Assembly (NCBI RefSeq): GCF_019578655.1
Contig: NC_063263.1
Span: 24,241,001-24,305,000, forward strand
Length of the DNA stretch: 64,000 bases
Reading direction: 5' to 3'
Source: Ricinus communis
Taxonomy: Eukaryota > Streptophyta > Magnoliopsida > Malpighiales > Euphorbiaceae
Shown here one piece after another: positions 23,476 to 33,571 of the stretch (positions are counted from its first letter, which is position 1; each line of letters begins with the position of its first letter). The translations under genes were made by a program, and so were the position numbers. Under the pieces are notes generated by a model, which made no database searches, had not been told where the DNA came from, and worked only from the letters and a program-made list of their open reading frames with translations.

Positions 23476-24051
23476 TCTCGCACATGGTCCGTGATAAGTC
23501 TTTCTCTCATAGGATTATAGGTCTGGGCTTTCCATCAATAGGAGATAGTAGGCCTGACGTGCATGCAATAAGCTCTCAAAGCAGATAAAACAAATAAGGT
23601 AATGTTCTTTAGTATAAGTATGAAGCATGTATATTTTGGGCCTAGGGCCTAAATACACATGTTCTTAGGCCAAGGCTTTCCAATATGTGGGCTTTGAGTA
23701 CTTATAAAGAGAAACATCTCCAATAGCAAGCAATAAGCTTCCTGTGGGAGAATACTACTGTCATTATCATGAGCTAAGTCTTAGGTAAGGATAGAAGGCT
23801 CCCACAAGTAAAAGGAGTTCTGTATTGGCTTGTCTCCCCACTCAAGGATCCATATGACAAAGGAAATTCACTCATTACTTGTGAGTGATGGTTAGCCAGT
23901 GCTGCAATTCTAAAGTTCGAGTGGAACTAAAGAACCACTAACCGACACCATTTTAGGCTATAGAGACCAGAGTGTGTGAAAATGGTGTACTAATGCAAGA
24001 ATCACTCGTTAAATAATAAAATAAAAAAACAAACATGCACAGCTTCTCTTA
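23476..24051 (-). other. Tat leader between primer site and gag (unit 1)
   Basis: Non-coding, homologous to the leader of unit 2 (about 32930-33550). It runs from the primer site at 24052 toward gag and is cut by the solo LTR. Confidence 0.6.
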
Positions 24052-24069
24052 TGCCTAATGGAGTCCCCA
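24052..24069 (-). other. Degenerate Tat primer binding site, unit 1
   Basis: On the minus strand TGGGGACTCCATTAGGCA follows the LTR end GCCAACA. The Tat/Ogre primer site, complementary to tRNA-Arg, normally reads TGGCGACTCCACTGGGGA; several bases have changed here. Confidence 0.6.
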
Positions 24070-24070
24070 T

Positions 24071-25887
24071 TGTTGGCGGAAGTTTCGAGCGCGCAAGTGT
24101 CTTTAGCGACTACGACACTATAAGGATTTTCAATAATCCAGAACATGCTAACTACTCACATAGACTAGCATGGAGATGGGAATCACCACCGGGTAATTCA
24201 TCGAGACAATTTTACTAATGAGTGATAATTCTCGATTCCATAAGGAAGCTTATGCCACAAATTTAGAGATAGATCCAAAGGCCAACTTCCTCATTTGTAT
24301 ATCTTTATTTTTAATTTTATTTCTTAATAGGCTATTCCCTATAAATGAAAAGGTTTTATGTCTACACATTAAACATTACTAATGTGAAGTCCACCTAAGT
24401 CTAGCTCATTTTATTAAGTCCAGCTCACGTTTGCAATCATTAACCTAATATTACTAGTCAATTATATACAAGGTCTACTTAGTCTAGCCTAATTACAAAT
24501 TATGGTTTTGAATTCCAGCCTTTAAACCTAAACAGACTACTTGTTATGATATGGCTGAATTGTGTGATCCTAAGTCTAATATGACCTAGTAAACCTAAAC
24601 AAAATATGGTAAAGCTCACTAAGTCTATATTGATTTTAGAATTTAAGCCCAATTATCATTAATTAAATTCATAAACTGCAATTTTCATGCCAAGTCCAAT
24701 TTTAAGGCCTAATGTTTACATGTCTAGTTTTAATTAGGCAATCAAACAACATATATTTGGCATCCATCAAATATAGAGTAAAAAATAAAGTGCAGAAAGT
24801 AAATCTAACTATTACAATTCATCCTATAACTAAAAAGGGAAGAAAACACCTAAAATCTAAGTACAATACACAAATATCAAAAAATACATCAGAAACTCAA
24901 AAAAATAGGGCTGGGAGGTGAACAGCCAATTTGCTCAAGGCATAAAGCTGATCGGCTCAACGCAAAGTCGATTGGCTCTAGGGCTTTGGATGGCGGTTTT
25001 TCAATAGTTTTTCCTTAACTTGATGCCCTAGAGCCAATTCCACATGCACAGGAGAAAAGATCAATTAAAAACGAGTGCAACTAAATAAAATGCATAAAAT
25101 TAAGTGGAAATTCTAAGAAAATCATACAAACCCTAGAAAAATAAAAACTGATAGAAAATGAAAATGGCAAATTTCAAGTTTTAATCATGGAACCCTAAAA
25201 CCAATTTAATTAAAAATGAATTAGAAAACTAGCATGCAACCCTAATTATTTGACTAATTAGATCAAAAGGCCAAAAGCAAACATATTAATAGATTCAAAA
25301 CCCTACATGTTCTTATTATCAGATTCAATTTTTAGTATGTTCATATTATCCTATTCAATTCCCAACATGTTATAACATATTAATTCATAAGAAATTCTAT
25401 CCTAATTTAAACACATAAAGAACGATAAACAAGAAAACCTAGTCATGTTTCTAAAATCATAAAAGAATGCAAAAATCGGTTTAGTAGAGAAGATGAAATT
25501 CATGATGTTAGATTTAAAGGAACCCTGAAATTGTCACTGTAGGTTGTTGTTCTGCAAGTCTCGGGAGACAATGAAGAAGTTGAACTGAAGATGGGTTAAG
25601 AATCCAATACTACTTGAGATGTGAAAAAGCTACTATCATTCTATAATTGTGTAGTTCTTTCTTAGTGACTTCTGAGAAGACTCTTTGTGCTTTTGAAGGT
25701 AGGGTTTTTAGCTCTTTTTCATAATAATTGCTAGGTTACTAATAATTGCTAATAATCAATAATCCTAGACCTAGGAGTTAATGATGTATATAAAGAGCTA
25801 AGATTGGGAAACAAAACGATAAGTTTTAAGTTTTTAGTAGATTTTCTTAATATTAGTCAATACTATCCAATAAAAAATCTTTAAAAT
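24071..25887 (-). repeat. Tat LTR 1, 3' part
   Basis: Homologous to LTR 2 (33572-35735) over its length. It contains repeated CTAAGTCTAG-like phrases (24390-24620) and an LTR end GCCAACA beside the primer site. It is cut at 25887 by element 2 and resumes at 31871. The small readings in it are not genes. Confidence 0.75.
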
Positions 25888-26300
25888 TGATGTGCATAGT
25901 TTTACACATATTTGCTTGCATATTATTGCGTATGTTCTTCACAATTATTGTGCTTTTATTCCCAGATCACCCGTGTTTTGTGTTCTTTTGCATTTCAGGA
26001 GCATTTATAGGACCGTCATCAGTGTTTAAGCAATTATAGATCAATACGTGCGGAAACGGATGAGAATTCATCAAGATCGGACAAGAGCTCACGTTGCACA
26101 CATTGAGCACGGCCTGAGTCAAGGCCGTGCTAATCACCACGGCCTGGACTCTGGCCGTAACCAACCATTGGCTTTTGATCCTTGAAATTGGCATTTTAGG
26201 CACGGTTTCATAGCCACCACGCCCCCGGCACGGCTCGTGGTGGCCAGCACCGGCGGGGGCACGGCCATGGTGAAAACCTACTTATTGAGATCCACAGTTT

Positions 26301-26357
26301 CAGCACGGCCTGGACTCCGGCCGTGCTGACTAGCACGGCCTTGACCACGGCCGTGCT
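26301..26357 (+). repeat. Twin CACGGCC hairpins in U3
   Basis: First hairpin: CAGCACGGCC (26301-26310), an 8-base loop, GGCCGTGCTG (26319-26328). Second: AGCACGGCC (26332-26340), an 8-base loop, GGCCGTGCT (26349-26357). Both stems are perfect. They stand directly before TATATAAGG. The 3' LTR has lost part of the first one. Confidence 0.8.
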
Positions 26358-26365
26358 GAAATAAA

Positions 26366-26373
26366 TATATAAG
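26366..26373 (+). promoter_or_regulatory. Element 2 LTR TATA box
   Basis: TATATAAG lies nine bases after the twin hairpins and is repeated in the 3' LTR at about 30836-30843. The position fits the U3/R promoter. Confidence 0.55.
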
Positions 26374-27390
26374 GAAAATGATTTTTCTTTAGGGTTGGGA
26401 GAAGAAGGAGTGAGAGAGAGACCTGGCGGCTGGTTCGGTTTTTGCACAATGTTGAGTGCGGGAGAGAGTTACAGAGAAGAAGAACCCCATAATCGTAAGG
26501 TTCCGAGTGCAAAACAGTAGTGGAGCAATTCAAGAGGCAATTTAGGAGATTAATCATAGTGCATATCCAGATTTAGAGTTCTTCATCCAATTCGAGAGAA
26601 AAGGGTGTACATGTTTCATTTTCATTATTCTTCCATTATAATTGATTTCCTAGTTGTTTTAAGCATGAACATGTTTAGCTAGATTGATTAAATCCATTGG
26701 GATTTCTTTACTATGTTGGCTTAATATTATATTGTTGGATTGTTGTATTCTTCTTGCTTTCAGTATTAATAAGATAATGCATTATTCATGAGACGTTGTG
26801 AATTGTGGTGTTTAGATTGCTTTATGTGATTGAGAAGTCCATTTGGCAATTGGAATTTTGAATAGCAAGAACTGGTTAATAATCACTTAGAGATAAAGAT
26901 AATTAACTAGCCGGATTAAGAATTAACAAAGCTTAATAGAGGCAGATTAAAGCTTAATGCTAATTTAAGAATCAATCGTTAGGAAGAGATTCCAACTTTA
27001 GGTTATTAGGTTTAGGAATTCGGTTATCTCGAGAGAGAAATCGAATTCAGTTAAGAATTCATCCACGGGTAGCATAATTAAACTCATCAATCCTTATCTT
27101 TTGTTTGATTGCCAACTAGTTTAGGTTCCCTTTGGGTTTGGTTTCTTGTCTTGGTTATTTTATTTATCCATTCATTCTTGCATCTCCCTTAGAACTTAGC
27201 TAGTAGCTATTAGTTAGTTTAGAAATTACTCATCATTCATTTTAGGTTAATATAACAAAGAACAAAAAAGTAACTCTGGGCTTTCATTTTCCCGAGGAAT
27301 ACGACCTTGATACTCGCCATTAGTGCTAGACTACATCGATAGGTTCACTGCCTTAAATTATAGCTGCATAGATAGCAATCATCAAGTTTT

Positions 27391-27408
27391 TGGCGCCGTT
27401 GCCGGGGA
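27391..27408 (+). other. Element 2 primer binding site (tRNA-Asp type)
   Basis: TGGCGCCGTTGCCGGGGA, identical to the element 1 site and again 6 bp after the LTR. Confidence 0.85.
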
Positions 27409-27577
27409 CTATTTGAAAACTAGAGTGAAATTTGCTATTTGTTAATTTAGCCATTTTTTTATTATTTTATGGTTTTTATTTTTATTATTATTATTTATTT
27501 TTATTTATTTTATTTTATTTGTACATATTTATTTAATTTAAGTTTATGATTCAGGTAGTGAATGATAAGGAGATCCA

Positions 27578-28210
27578 ATGCTAAATTCAAACTCTTTGTA
27601 TGATGCGTTGGAGAATGGGATCAAGAACCAAGAGAGTGCTAAAAATTGGAATACCTGTGCATCTTTAGAAGCTCGAGTGGAATCATTTTGCAGGGCTACC
27701 GATCAACTCTCCACTCCTATCCTTTCATCTCAAGTTTTTTTTGAATTTTGTTGTGGTTTACATTTGAGTAATGATTGTCCATTGTGCAGTGATTTTACTC
27801 ATTACTTTTATAACTGTGAACAGGTGAATTATATGGGCAGTTGGCCAAATGATTCGTATGGAAGCACCTACAATCAGGAGTGGAGCACTTATTCACCCTT
27901 TGGATGGAGCTTAGATGGCCAAGAACCACCAAGATCTTAGCAACCACATCAGCAGCCTAATCTTGCACCTTTAACTCAAGATGAAGAGTTAGTGTCAGAG
28001 GAGTTGATGATGAGGTTCTTTACAAGTCTTGAGGATAGATTCCAACAAACAGAGATGGCAGTTGAAGGTCAACAAGCCTCGATTGAGAACATAGAGCATC
28101 AAGTAGGCTTGATCTTCAAGTTACTAGCAGCAAAATAATGGAAAACTCCATCAGACGCTACTGAATCCGAGGAACATTTGAGCGCCATCACTTTGCATTC
28201 GGGTGAGAAT
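27578..28210 (+). pseudogene. Athila-type gag C-terminal remnant
   Basis: 27578-27940 is open for 120 residues. It has a cysteine-rich segment (CPLCSDFTHYFYNC) and VNYMGSWPNDSYGSTYN, the pattern after the gag core in Athila. A stop follows; then a reading with FFTSLEDRFQQTEMAVEGQQ and HLSAITLHSG matches the gag C-terminus of element 1 (12432-12640). The conserved gag core present in element 1 (LPFSLRD-type helices) is absent, so this is an internal deletion. It could not form a particle on its own. Confidence 0.7.
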
Positions 28211-28800
28211 TTTTCTGGTTTATCTACTATGTTTGATGATGATGCTTCTGTGCAGGACGATTTTTTGAACATGGAGATGGAACCAGAAAAGGAAGAGGCG
28301 AACATGATTCCTCTCAAAGACTATCAACAGGAATGTACAGTTGATGATGCTGAGTTGCAGTTACAGGAATTTTTGGTGGATTTTCCATAAGTCCCTTCAA
28401 TGATGGAAGATGAGCACGAGTTATCCAATGAAGAAGTCTTGGAGGAGCTCGAGTTTCTTCTAGCAAGTGAACCAAGACAAGGACTGGAGAAAACCATTGA
28501 CGTTCCTGAAGAAATTGCCCAACCGTCAATCCTTCCAATTGGTGAAAGTTCAGCTTTCAAATTGGAAGAGCCCTTAGAGCATCATGACTACGTGCAATTA
28601 TACAAGGAGCGAGTTTTGCCCATCATACTAGCAGCTTGCTTGACAGTCGGGAAGAGGAAACTGACGATTATCCCTCTAAGCGGATACTTGAAGACATTTA
28701 CTTGGAAGACGGATGGATGGTCGTCGATCACGCCCGTTTGCTTTTCACCATGAGTCCAGTTAAGAAGACTCATCATATCAAAAAGAAGCGCTTTTAGGAG
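28211..28800 (+). pseudogene. Pre-RT pol remnant
   Basis: Two acidic readings, 28178-28390 and 28400-28753, fall between gag and the post-pol motif. The second contains ERVLPIILAACLTVGKRK, which resembles the block just before RT in Athila (family pattern LPVII followed by SLT). Protease and RT domains are missing. The region ends at the AAGAAGCGCTTTTAGGAGGC motif near 28783. Assignment of the second reading is tentative. Confidence 0.45.
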
Positions 28801-30356
28801 GCACCCCAAATTCTATTTTCATTTTTAATATTCTACCCTTTCATTTTGAAACATTTTATTGCTTTTAAGTTTTCATATTTTATTTAATCATTATTTTCAG
28901 TTCGATTATTTTTTTATTTTTTTATTTTCAAATTCTACCGAGGAGGCACTGAATTTCCACAACATCACCCTCGATGGATGATCAGGGCAGTCCCCTAGAT
29001 CCTTTTATTTTTTGATATTTATTTACTTTATTTTTTGTACATGTCATGCATTTGGATTGTATTGCCTTTATTTCTCCTAGTTGAGCATCCCATGCGGGGT
29101 AACCATAACATTTTACACTGAGGACAGTGTGTTCTTCAAGTGTGGGGTGGTTGTGGGTAAACCTTATAATCCTACTCTCTCATATGGTTTTTAGATATAT
29201 CTAAAATTGCTATCACTAGGTGTTGTGTATTATTAGGATGTTAGGACACTGTGTCTTTATACACTTAAGTATGCTATTTTTGAGCTGATTGATGGTGTAG
29301 TTACTTTTCTTTGTTGTTCATTGTCCTTGGAAAAAAATTGATGGTGTTTTACACATCAGCCCTGCCGGGTTAAACCAGTGTTATTTAATTATTTTTCAAA
29401 TTTTCAAATTTTAACTTAGAACGTTGATAATTTCATATGCATGTGTTTCTTAAGTAATGATTCAATTAATGATGTTACGAACCAATTGCACCTAATACCA
29501 TACCTCAAAGTGAGATTTTGAGCCTGTTGAGCATTCATTATACTTATGCTCTTTATATTTCTTGTTTGAGTGTGCATTGTACTTGACTTTACTTTTAGAA
29601 CTTGCTTTGTAATGCATGTTGAAGTTACATGAATATTATGAATACCATGAGATGATTTGGGCGATTTAGGATTCACCACATTTAGCCAAAAGCCTACCCT
29701 TTATGTTTCCATTAGTTAGCCAGTTTTGAGCCTTAACCTTTTTTCATAATCTACACCTATACACTTCAATTATACCATTCTTTAATTATTTATCTCTTTA
29801 TCGGATTTAGAGCATTTGCAAGCATTATTCTACGAAGTAGGGATTTTAGTGAATAATTCTTTTTATGTTTTCAGACATTTAATCCTTTGAGCATATATTG
29901 TTGTTTATTTGCAAGATTTCCAGCATTTTCACACTGCTTTCCCAAATCTCCATACCTTTACTTTAGTCCCATTACAACCTTGGTAAAGACCCTTTGATTT
30001 TGGTATCTACTTATTCACAGTAGCGAAGATATGATTTATGAGCAAGCTTATGGTGAGCGGGTCTTGTGCATTTGCTTTGAGGGACTTGTTATTCACCTAA
30101 TATACACTTTGAGCGACTTGAGTGATCCTTGTGAGGCATTGGTTCGTGATGTTTGTGTTGAGTTGTCATTTAAGTTATTCATGCATTAATATTATTTCTA
30201 TTCTTTGTTAATTATTTGCAATTTGATTTATGATTGAGTATCCTTTAAGATGTGTCGAATACTATCTGTTGTGGATTAGGGGCATAAACTGTAAGGAATT
30301 GCTAACTGCAATTTTATGAGGTGAGTTGTTAATTGCTTGAGGACAAGCAATAGCTT
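28801..30356 (+). other. Element 2 3' non-coding region
   Basis: AT-rich with no gene. It contains CACTGAGGACAGTG and an internal polypurine-like AAGTGTGGGGTGG at 29137-29149, and near the end TTGAGGACAAGC as in element 1. It aligns in order with 13850-15697 of element 1, although the LTRs of the two elements differ. Confidence 0.65.
29137..29149 (+). other. Internal polypurine-like motif (element 2)
   Basis: AAGTGTGGGGTGG is a second copy of the PPT core, about 1.2 kb before the true tract at 30357. It is preceded by the same CACTGAGGA-AGTG palindrome-like phrase as in element 1. Confidence 0.55.
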
Positions 30357-30371
30357 AAGTGTGGGGTAATT
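30357..30371 (+). other. Element 2 polypurine tract
   Basis: AAGTGTGGGGTAATT directly before the 3' LTR, identical in core to element 1. Confidence 0.8.
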
Positions 30372-31865
30372 TGATGTGCATAGTTTTACACATATTTGCT
30401 TGCATATTATTGCGTATGTTCTTAGCAATTATTGTGCTTTTATTCCTAGATCACCCGTGTTTTGTGTTCTTTTGCATTTCAGGAGCATTTATAGGACCAT
30501 CATTGGTGTTTAAGCAATTATAGATCAATACGTGCGGAAACGGATGAGAATTCATCAAGATCGAACAAGAGCCCGCGTTGCATACATTGAGCACGGCCTG
30601 AGTCAAGACCGTGCTGATCACCACGGCCTGGACTCTGGCCGTGACCAACCATTGGCTTTTGATCCTTGAAATTGGATTTTGGGCACAGTTTCCGTAGCCA
30701 CCATGGCCTCTGGCACGGCCCGTGGTGGCCAGCACCGGCGGGGGCACGGCCATGGTGAAAACCTACTTGTTGAGATCCACAGTTTCAGCACGGCCTGGGT
30801 CAGCACGGCCTTGACCACGGCCGTGCTGAAATAAATATATAAGGAAAATGATTTTTTTTAGGGTTGGGAGGAGAAGGAGTAAAAGCAAGACCTGGTGGCT
30901 GGTTCGGTTTTTGCACAGTGTTGATTGCGGGAGAGAGTCATAGAGAAGAAGAACCCTGGAATCGCAAGGTTCTGAGTGCAAAACAGTAATGGAGCAATTC
31001 AAGAGGCAATTTAGGAGATTAATCATATTGCATATCCAGATTTGGAGCTGTTCATCCAATTCGAGAGAAAAGGGTGTACATGTTTCATTTTCATTATTCT
31101 TCCATTGTAATTGATTTCCTAGTTGTTTTAAACATGAACATGTTTAGCTAGATTGATTAAATCCATTGGAATTTCTTTACTATGTTGGCTCAATATTATA
31201 TTGTTGGATTGTTTGAGTTAGTTTTGTATTCTTCTTGCTTTTAGTATTAATAAGATAATGCATTATTCATGAGACATTGTGAATTGTGGTGTTTAGATTG
31301 CTTTATGTGATTGAGAAGTCCATTTGGCAATTGGAATTTTGAATAGCAAGAACTGGTTAATAATCACTTAGAGATAAGGATAATTAACTAGCCGGATTAA
31401 GAATTAACAAAGCTTAATAGAGGCAGATTAAAGCTTAATGCAAATTTAAGAATCAATCGTTATGAAGAGATTCCAACTTTAGGTTATTAGGTTTAGGAAT
31501 TCGGTTATCGAGAGAGAGAAACCGAATTCAGTTAAGAATTCGTCCACGGGTAGCATAATTAGACTCATCAATCCTTATCTTTTGTTTGATTGCCAACTAG
31601 TTTAGGTTCCCTTTGGGTTTGGTTTCTTGTCTTGGTTATTTCATTTATCCATTCATTCCTACATCTCCCTTAGAACTTAGCTAGTAGCTATTAGTTAGTT
31701 TAGAAATTACTCATCATTCATTTTAGGTTAATATAACAAAGAACAAAAAAGTAACTCTGGGCTTTCACTTTCCCAAGGAATACGACCTTGATACTCGCCA
31801 TTAGTGCTAAACTACATCGATAGGTTCTCTGCCTTAGATTGTAGCTACATAGATAGCAATCATCA
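30372..31865 (+). repeat. Element 2 3' LTR
   Basis: TGATGTGCATAG to GCAATCATCA, 1494 bp. It differs from the 5' LTR by few substitutions and small indels, the largest being the partial loss of one U3 hairpin near 30790-30800 and an extra GTTTGAGTTAGTTTT-like stretch near 31209. Confidence 0.9.
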
Positions 31866-31870
31866 AAAAT

Positions 31871-32290
31871 CTCGATAATTATCATAAAAGACCTTCTAGA
31901 AACTTATTTTTAGCATTTAAAAATTGAAATACATAAAAACTTGATTATGAAAATACATCGAATCATGAAAAGTTGCCAATCGGCACTATGTAAAGTCGGT
32001 CTGACTCTATACAGATCCAATTCGGTTGTATGATGCGCTGATTGGCTCCAAGGAGCAAGGAAGTTTGAGAATTTTATAATTTAGTCCCTAAAATTGCAAA
32101 AACTACCGTTTTACCCCCAAACTTAATTTTCTCTAACAATTAAATCCAAATTAATTCTAGAAAAGTGGTTTTAACTTAATCATTCTCAACCATAATCTCG
32201 GATTCATCTCCCCATGTCTCTAAAACTCGAGAACAGCAATAACTTTCATTATAGGATTTTTTATAATTCCCTCGATATCTAGATCTGAAA
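31871..32290 (-). repeat. Tat LTR 1, 5' part
   Basis: Continues LTR 1 beyond element 2. It shares CTCGATATCTAGAT at about 32273-32286 with LTR 2 (35720-35733), just inside the LTR start. It abuts gag of unit 2 near 32291. Confidence 0.7.
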
Positions 32291-33552
32291 AATGGATGTT
32301 GACTAGCATGCCTTGCATCTTGTCAAGCTTAGCACTCAGGATACTTATAGCTTTATTAGTGGCAAGGGCAGTCTCCCTTTTGGCTTGGTCCAGCATAAAC
32401 TCATCAAAATCCTAGAGATTTTGGGGCACTCCTCTATTAGAAGGCTCTTCAACATTAGCATTAGCAGCGATTATATTAGCGGTAGTAGTTTCAGCGGTGA
32501 TTATAGTGAGGTTAATAGCAATAAGAGAATTAACTACCGCATGACCTACTAGGGCAATTGGGACGACAGGCAGGGCTTGATTCATAGCCATTCCATCCAA
32601 AAGTTGTTGGAGCTCTTTCAAAATCACACCCCTTAGATCATCTATGACAGCGTTCTATAGGATCTCAACATCCTGCTCATTAGCTCTTTCGTTAGCCATT
32701 TCAAATGTAGCTTCAGTCTCGGTAGTAAAAGCTTAATGTCTTGGTCTTTCGAGGAGCTCTAGCACAGTTCAGATTCTTGGTGAGATAGGTGTTCTCTCCA
32801 ATCTTTCACTGTCTTGTCTTTTCCAACCCAAAGGAGAGTCTATATGGCTAAAAGATAAAGTGTTAGAATGATGCATGATGCATGTGATATGCAAAAAAGA
32901 TAAGGAAAATAAAGGGTTAGCAAACATAGAGTATTTTACACGTTACTGCACAAAACATCCTCCCGGCCTTATTTCTCCCACACATGGTTCGTGGTGAGTT
33001 TTTCTTCCCTAGGATTTTGGATTTGGGAGTTCTATCAATAAAGGATAGAAAGGCCCGATATGCATGCCATAAACACTCAAAGCATATTAAACATACAAGA
33101 TTGATATTTTCCAATATAAGTGTAAAGCCTACAAATCTTCGGCCTAAGGCCTGATTCAACGAATTTTGGGCCATGACCTTTCAATATATGGGCTTGAAAC
33201 ATTTATTTAGGAAAACATCTCATATAGCAAGCAGTAGAATTCCTAGGAGAGATTGCTAGTATCATTACCATGAACTGAGTCTTGGGTAAGGATAAAAGGC
33301 TCCCAAAAGTAAAAAGTGTTCTTCCTTGGTTCGTCTCCCTACTCAAAGGTACATGCGACGAAGAAAATTCACTCATTAATTGTAAGTTATGGTTAGCTAG
33401 TGTCATGATTTCGAGGTTTGAGTGGAACCAAGGAACCACTAATTAATGCCATCGGGCTATAGGGACCAAAAAGTAACCATGAAAACAACACAAGAACTGC
33501 TTGTTCAGTAATAAAATTAAAGATAGAGATACACTGAAATTGACTTTTTTTA
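32291..33552 (-). pseudogene. Tat gag N-terminus and leader, unit 2
   Basis: 32303-32930 is homologous to gag N-terminal sequence of unit 1 (20440-21077). A minus frame at 32412-32627 has LKELQQLLDGMAMNQALPVV; beyond a stop the reading continues with DFDEFMLDQAKRETALATNK. 32931-33552 is the leader to the primer site. The gag is cut at about 32303, where it meets LTR 1, so everything from mid-gag to the PPT is missing in this unit. Confidence 0.7.
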
Positions 33553-33570
33553 TCCCTAATGGAGTTGCCA
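33553..33570 (-). other. Tat primer binding site, unit 2
   Basis: Minus strand TGGCAACTCCATTAGGGA, one base after the LTR end GCCCACA. It resembles the tRNA-Arg-type site TGGCGACTCCACTGGGGA known for Tat/Ogre elements. Confidence 0.65.
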
Positions 33571-33571
33571 C

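Larger units (their letters stand above)
25888..27384 (+). repeat. Element 2 5' LTR
   Basis: Runs from TGATGTGCATAG to GCAATCATCA, 1497 bp. Its U3 (26105-26360) is packed with CACGGCC and GGCCGTG arms, ending in two consecutive hairpins before the TATA box. Readings on the minus strand in this part are shadows of the GC-rich zone. Confidence 0.9.
25888..31865 (+). mobile_element. Element 2: gag-deleted non-autonomous Athila-like element
   Basis: A complete 6.0 kb element with LTRs 25888-27384 and 30372-31865 and a perfect 5 bp duplication AAAAT (25883-25887 and 31866-31870). The empty site can be read in LTR 2, where TTAAAATCC and AATTATCACAAA are contiguous. The two LTRs are very similar, so insertion is relatively recent. 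The interior has only the C-terminal part of gag and scraps of the pre-RT region. No RT, RNase H or integrase and no gag core remain. Signals needed in cis (LTRs, primer site, PPT) are intact, so mobilisation by an Athila partner is likely. Confidence 0.9.

Noticed and set aside
26208..26557. Minus-strand readings in element 2 LTRs (also 30451-31059)
   Set aside because: They appear in both LTRs as shadows of the CACGGCC-rich U3 and have no homologous domain.
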